Below, piece by piece: positions 58,616-64,000 of a stretch of 64,000 bases of DNA; position 1 is the first letter of the stretch, and every line of letters begins with the position of its first letter. This DNA comes from Pyrus communis (Eukaryota > Streptophyta > Magnoliopsida > Rosales > Rosaceae). The notes below the pieces were generated by a model, which was not told the DNA's origin, ran no database searches, and saw only the letters and a program-made list of their open reading frames with translations. The stretch lies in the NCBI RefSeq assembly GCF_963583255.1, contig NC_084808.1:9323501-9387500 (forward strand). The letters run 5' to 3'. A program made the position numbers and the translations under genes.

Positions 58616-59390
58616 TAGATAAGATGCTTACCATAATGAGAATTAAAATTTATAATATTTTCATAGAATTTAAATTCATAAAATTATAAATAAAAAAAAG
58701 AGATGAATACATATGGTGGCATTAAATAGAATCATAAGGATTAAAATCAATTTTTAATATTGTATAAGATATTTTTCTAAATTTCATCTTATTTAGGATG
58801 AAAATCTAGTTTTCTGTAAAAAGAAATTTCATGTGATCTTTGTGCAGGATTTGTGAGAGGCTCATGTTTCAATAGGGTTAATACTAGAGTTAAGATTTTT
58901 CTAGTTTTATACATGGAACGTAGCAACACGTTCGCATTCCGTTATTGAGTTGGCACCATAAAAGTGCCACGTGAGCCAGTCATGTCCATCACAAAGGTCC
59001 TTTCCTTTTCTCAAGTTATGACCTTTTTTTTTGTATATAGATGCCTTCACCATCTACTAAAGTGGGCCAACAACTAAACTTTTGGCTACTGTTCAACAAT
59101 GGATATTTATGGTGTGTGTTCATCTCCTTCAATCACAAAGTATTTCAGTTGTCAAATCCTTGTGTATGTTGTGTCATTCCAGTGCACAGAAGTTTGGTGT
59201 GTAATTCCAGTTTAATACACACATTATTGAAGATACTCTTGATTTCTGTTGCAACATGTAATATGGTAAAACAACTTTGAGTCGTGGGAGTACTGGAATT
59301 ACACATATGTAAGTAGGCTCCAAAGGATAATTAAGAAGAGAGATGCCTAAGATTTAGGCACCGAACTTATTACCTGTAGGTGCCTGTCGT
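58616..59390. other. Upstream region of the lyase-like gene
   Basis: AT-rich to about 58850, then mixed. GCCACGTGAGCC near 58967 holds a CACGTG G-box, a common plant regulatory core. No other gene seen. Confidence 0.4.
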
Positions 59391-59400
59391 TATATATATA
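59388..59400 (+). promoter_or_regulatory. Possible TATA box of the lyase-like gene
   Basis: TTATATATATAAG lies about 450 bp before the start codon. A leader of that length would be long; TTTTCGTGCAG at about 59807-59817 looks like a splice acceptor, so a 5' UTR intron is possible. Confidence 0.35.
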
Positions 59401-59852
59401 AGACCTGCGAGAGTCATAGAAAATCTATGCCGCCATATGAATAACAAGTTCTTGGCTATAGAAAACAAAACGTCGAGTTCTAAGGTAAATTCTGACCCCT
59501 TCAACTGTTGAAAAAAGATAATTATATATCGATTCTTTTTTTTTTTTTGGTCTGGAAATTGTGTATTGGCACACAAGGATTCTCATTTTCTGTTTCCATC
59601 ATTTAAATCATATGTAGCTGGTGTCCGCTTACAAGTACTTTTTCTTCGCTATCTACTTTATAAGAAGTGAAGTTGCTCCTTCATGTCTGATAGCATGACT
59701 TTTTAACTGGAATCTACTAAATGTTACCCTATAACAATCTTTGCTAAAAGGAAAATGTGCTACCTCTCTTTAATTTATGAGGGTAGAAATGAAAATATTT
59801 TTGAATTTTCGTGCAGTGGAAGGAAAAAAAACGAATATCTGACTTCAAAAAC

Positions 59853-62503
59853 ATGAAGAAATCAACAATATATTCAATACTGTCAGTGTTGCACATCTTT
59901 GCTCTTCATCTTCAATCAGAGGTTAACTCGTTCGCTACTACTCGTGATCATGGTAAATTACTTCATCAATTATTCAAAGAAAAGAAATTGAAAAGGATTA
60001 TACAAAACTTAATAAGAATCATGCTAAAGCCATATAAATGCTTGCAGCGACAGTCCGATGCCTAAAATTGAATGTCTTAGTCCTATATATTATCCAGTGT
60101 TTTAAAAAACTTGCTCCAAGGCGTGCATAGGAGGCTTTGGAGGTAGGGCGGCAGAAAAATCGCCTTAGTTTTGTGGAAGTCGACAAAAACTCGCCCAGGT
60201 TTCGTCGAGCCGCAAGGGCGTCTAATTGGGCGTCAAAGTTACCGAAAATTGAAAAAAAAAAATAGTTGAAAGTGATTTTTTAGTTGCAGAGCAGTTACTC
60301 GATTTTTTTCGTTGCAAAGCTCAAAGAAGATGAAGAAGACGAAAAAAAATTTGCCTAATTTTTCATTTTTTTTAAACAATTTTTATCCTTTGTTGATGAC
60401 TGTCCAACATATTCTCTTTTGTTATGTTTTTGTTTTTAATGTTATTTTATATACTTTTTAACTGGAAATATGAGAAAGACTAAATTTGTAAACTAAATTT
60501 TAGAAACTAAAGGACATGGAAAGTGATGATTGGTTTATTACTTAAGCTTTAATAAACGTACTCATTTTTATTAGTGACACATCATTTAATTTGCAAATTT
60601 TGTCAACAAATTTAGTCTCTCTAGCATTACCCTTTTTAATTTATTTTATAAACCTAAAACAACTCAAAAGACTTTTATACTTTTTAATATTATCACAAAA
60701 ACAAGTTTCATCTTTTTCAAGTGCCCTAAAATATATGCTTCATCATTTTCACATTGTGCAGATTTTCGCTACATGAGATTTGTGTATAACGCCAGTGATC
60801 CACGGTTAGAAGCATCGTATGACTATATTGTCATTGGTGGAGGAACAGCAGGTTGCCCACTAGCAGCAACTTTATCAGCAAACTACTCAGTGCTCCTTCT
60901 AGAAAGGGGCAGTATTCCTACAGCATATCCGAGCGTCTTGCGTGACGATGGGCTTCTAACTACTCTAATGCGGGAAGATAATGGCAAGACACCAGCTCAA
61001 AAGTTCACATCAGAAGATGGTGTTCCTAATGTCAGAGGCAGGGTCTTAGGTGGGTCAAGCATGATTAATGCTGGCTTCTACACCAGAGCTGACAGGGATT
61101 TCTTTATGAAATCAGGGATTGAGTGGAACATGGATTCGGTTTATGAGGCATATCGGTGGGTTGAAGAAACTATTGTGTTCCGCCCAACTATGGATCCCTG
61201 GCAATCTTCTGTAGCAAAAGCATTGTTGGAGGCTGGTGTTGGTCCAGACAATGGACTTAATTTGGATCACATTAAAGGAACTAAAATTGGGGGTTCGACG
61301 TTTGACAACAATGGGAGAAGACATGGAGCTGTGGAGCTGCTTAATAAGGGAGATCCGAACAAATTGCGAGTTGCAGTTCAAGCCACAGTAGAGAAGATCC
61401 TCTTCTCTTCCAAGGCATCAAGTATGGATGATGAACAGTTACGTTTATGTTAAGCACAAAAAAAGAATGTTCATTATTAATTTTAAGCTATCATCTGATG
61501 TAGGTTTGTCAGCTATTGGAATCATGTATAGTGATTCGAACGGGAGGTCCCATTGTGCATATGTACGCAGTCAAGGGGAGGTTGTATTGAGTGCCGGTGT
61601 AATTGGGAGCCCTCAACTTCTACAACTTAGTGGTATTGGCCCAGAATCTTATCTGTCATCTCTTAAAATCCCAGTTGTTAGTCCCCATCCATACGTTGGG
61701 CAGTTTATGTATGACAATCCTCGTAACTTAATTAACATTTTGCCCCCATTTCCACTAGAGCCTTCACCTGTGAAGATTGTAGGTATTACAAGCGATTTCT
61801 ACATAGAGAGTCTCTCCGGTTCTCCATTTTCTACTCCACCATTTAGTCTTTTTCCTAATCCATTTAATCCCATAAAGGTTGATTCGAGTTTCGGACAAAT
61901 TGTTATCAAAGTTCCAGGACCCATGTCATATGGTTCTCTTAGGCTGCAATCATCCTCTGACGTGAGAGTCAGCCCAAATGTCAAATTTAACTACTATGCA
62001 CACCCGTTGGACCTTTCTCGTTGTGTTAGTGGCATGAAAAAGATTGGCGAATTGCTAAGGACAAACTCATTGAAACAATTTAAGGCTCAAGATCTGCCGG
62101 GTATAGAAGGTTTTAAGTTTTTAGGCCTATCCTTACCAAAGAACCAGACAGATGATGTTTCCTTTCAGACATTTTGCCGAAGTTCAGTGGCAACATTTTG
62201 GCATTACCAGGGGGGATCCATTGTTGGAAAGGTTGTCGATAGCGGTTTGCGTGTTTTGGGGATCAATGCATTGCGTGTTGTGGATGCATCCACATTCAAT
62301 TTCTCACCGGGGGCGAATCCTCAGGCCACCCTTATGATGTTTGGCAGGTATGTTATCACACTCACAAGATATTCGCAATGGTCCCTTGGGTGCTTGACTT
62401 GCTTTTATGAATTCTATGCTGTGTTGCTGTTTTTTATTTGCTTCAGTTTTGTGCTTTTAACAGGTATGTTGGCCTTAAGATGCTGCAAGAAAGATCAGCC
62501 TGA
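59853..62503 (+). CDS. (R)-mandelonitrile lyase-like GMC flavoprotein, 4 exons, 547 aa
   Basis: Exons 59853-59952, 60762-61421, 61504-62347 and 62464-62503 join in frame through three GT-AG introns. MDL enzymes split mandelonitrile into benzaldehyde and HCN. The start [20 protein letters not shown] is a secretion signal. FAD is bound by [16 protein letters not shown] (residues 53-68). GMC signature 1, [19 protein letters not shown], is near 126; signature 2, [17 protein letters not shown], near 288. His487 (FWHYQGG) matches the first active-site His. The second site is GANPQA with Asn525, where active Prunus lyases have His (SHPQ). NXS/T sites suggest glycosylation. The C-terminus ends LQERSA, shorter than Prunus MDLs. 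It is probably an MDL-like protein rather than a proven lyase. No frameshift seen. Confidence 0.9.
59953..60761 (+). other. Intron 1 of the lyase-like gene, with a dispersed repeat
   Basis: Donor ATG|GTAAAT, acceptor TTGTGCAG|AT. At about 60095-60250 it holds GTTTTAAAAAACTTGCTCCAAGGCG and a run of GGCG/CGCC words (CGCCTTAG, CGCCCAGG, GGGCGTC), the look of a short plant repeat. Confidence 0.75.
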
Positions 62504-62574
62504 AAGGAAAAGCTATTCAGAAGTCAAGTAGCTTACGGTTTGGCTAGAAAAAGGGTATAGTTGTGCTTTATAAA

Positions 62575-62636
62575 AATAAAAAACTACTTATGCGAGAATA
62601 AGTAGCTGTGAAATAAAGTCCACCATATGAAATAAA
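62575..62636 (+). terminator. Candidate poly(A) signals of the lyase-like gene
   Basis: AATAAA occurs at 62575-62580, 62612-62617 and 62631-62636, 70-130 bp after the stop codon. An 8-bp hairpin CTACTTAT-GCGAGA-ATAAGTAG (62584-62605) lies between them. Confidence 0.45.
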
Positions 62637-62990
62637 GCAGCGAAGTGCAAAAGTGTTTTTAGGGGAAAAAAAAAAAATGTGTTACAATATTTAGTCAACT
62701 TGTAAAATGACAAATAATAACATAACACATGACGTGCTATTAATTAAGTGCTTGGAAAATAGAGGTCAATTATTTATTTATTTTTTTCAACAAAAATAAA
62801 GGTCAATTATTTATTTTTGTTTTTGAACAAAAATAAAGATCAATTATTAAATATACTTTATCTTCCTTAAAATAGGGGCAATTTGATTCCACCGCCTAAT
62901 ATCTCTAATTTTTTTTATTAAACATTCATCACTTTTCATTTTTTTATTTTTTTATATATTTTATTTTGTCAAAATCACTTTTCAAGTTTT

Positions 62991-63137
62991 GATTAGACTA
63001 GATTTGGTGGCATTTTCACTCTCCAATTATCCTTTCATTCTTTTCTCCTGTATTTTACGTGGATTAGACTACATTTGGTGGCATTTTCATTCTCCAATTA
63101 TCCGTTCATTCTTTTCTCCTGTATTTTACGTGGATTA
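62991..63137. repeat. 71-bp tandem duplication
   Basis: GATTAGACTA-ATTTGGTGGC starts at 62991 and again at 63062, and both units run to GTATTTTACGTG. They differ at about three bases. Confidence 0.9.
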
Positions 63138-64000
63138 AATGTTATCTGTTATAAAGACTAAATATTAGGGATAATCTTACAATTAAAATTTAAAAATTAG
63201 AGATATATACACAAGAAAAAATGAAAATGTACACGAACCCATGCCAAAAAAGCACAATCAGCATACTAATGAAAAAAAAAAATTCTTTAGAAAACAAAAA
63301 TCGCAGAAAAATGATAAAAAAATCTTTAGTAAAATTATATATGTCTATCCTTTAAAAATCAAAATGGCTTCATCTAAAATCAAATTACCTAAAGTATATT
63401 GGTGCGTTTAAATCAAACGCAATATAAAGACACAAATCTACCAATATCATAGTTGTTTAACAAAGCCTAAGGCGTTTTGGTACGTTTAAAATCAAACGTA
63501 CCACACATACACTGACGTACAGATAACATTGTTTTTTATTTATTTATTTTTAATTAAACGTATCTAGGCTTCATAATTCATGCAAGAGTTACAATTTGCT
63601 TTATATTAGTCCCTCTTTGACCTAAAACTAGGAATGGATGTTAATACTAAGATATATCAACCAAGTTCTTGTAATAATACAGAGAGTTGTAATTGTGAGT
63701 TAGAAGTCAGCATAGCGCTATCTAGAATCAATATGAGAGATTTCCAACCAAGGCATTTTAGTTATAAGCATAAGGGAAAGCATAATGAAGTAGAAGTTAC
63801 CCCAACTTCGTTAATAGATTTTGGTGATGTTGATATAATTTTTGTTAACCATAGCTCATGACAGTAAGAAATGTTCCCTGCTAAGCTTATGCTAGTAGGA
63901 AAAGATAATTTAGCCTCCTGAATAATATAAACACATGCACAAGGAAGAGGTGAGGCATATAGCTATAATAAATGAAGAATCTTTCAAATTATTCTCTGTA
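63138..64000. other. AT-rich spacer, no gene recognised
   Basis: A 75-codon plus-strand frame at 63634-63861 has no motif I know. Inverse repeats GGTACGTTT-AAAATC-AAACGTACC (63479-63502) and a related one near 63402 are the only structures noted. Confidence 0.4.

Noticed and set aside
63634..63861. 75-codon ORF near the right edge
   Set aside because: Codon use and composition give no support, and I recognise no motif; left as unassigned.

Overview
This is plant nuclear DNA: GT-AG introns, AT-rich spacers, plant-type LTR retrotransposons, a Cassandra TRIM and a CACTA end. The only well-preserved host gene, at 59.85-62.5 kb, is a spliced four-exon (R)-mandelonitrile lyase-like GMC flavoprotein. 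That family is expanded in Rosaceae, so the window most likely comes from a rosaceous tree (apple/pear or Prunus group). This taxonomic call is an inference.

Layout. 1-2.33 kb: one end of a CACTA transposon running off the window, split by a Cassandra TRIM whose LTRs carry a 5S rRNA-like segment. 2.98-7.80 kb: a Ty1/copia element with almost identical LTRs but a broken gag-pol. 8.6-10.4 kb: a probable LTR remnant, a head-to-head minisatellite and a fold-back MITE. 10.51-25.17 kb: an old Ty1/copia element with a perfect TAAAA target duplication. Its body is split by about 7.25 kb of later insertions: a 346-bp tandem repeat and a long-LTR solo LTR (13958-19512, duplication ATACA), which itself holds a second-family solo LTR (16493-18608, duplication GGTGG). 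25.2-25.6 kb: an orphan terminal exon followed by an A tract.

26.4-54.7 kb is a second nest. A copia 3' end lies on the minus strand, joined to a Tat-like gypsy start. Next comes a plus-strand Tat-like gypsy element whose pol core is occupied by a SIRE-like copia fragment, and which carries an antisense, intron-containing ORF. Its 3' LTR is split by a minus-strand gypsy element (right LTR 53518-54405). That element is in turn split by a 10.2-kb minus-strand LARD (36942-47133, duplication GCTGG, tRNA-Asp-type primer site). The LARD and the element around it share a segment with a plus-strand coiled-coil ORF, open in the LARD and broken by two stops outside it.

54.7-64 kb: a solo LTR (56134-58231, duplication GTTAA) lies about 1.6 kb upstream of the lyase-like gene, with a degenerate 42-bp array between them. 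The lyase-like protein keeps the FAD fold and the first active-site His but has Asn at the second position, so hydroxynitrile lyase activity is doubtful. I see no operon-like organisation, no CRISPR array, no complete tRNA gene and no functional rRNA gene.
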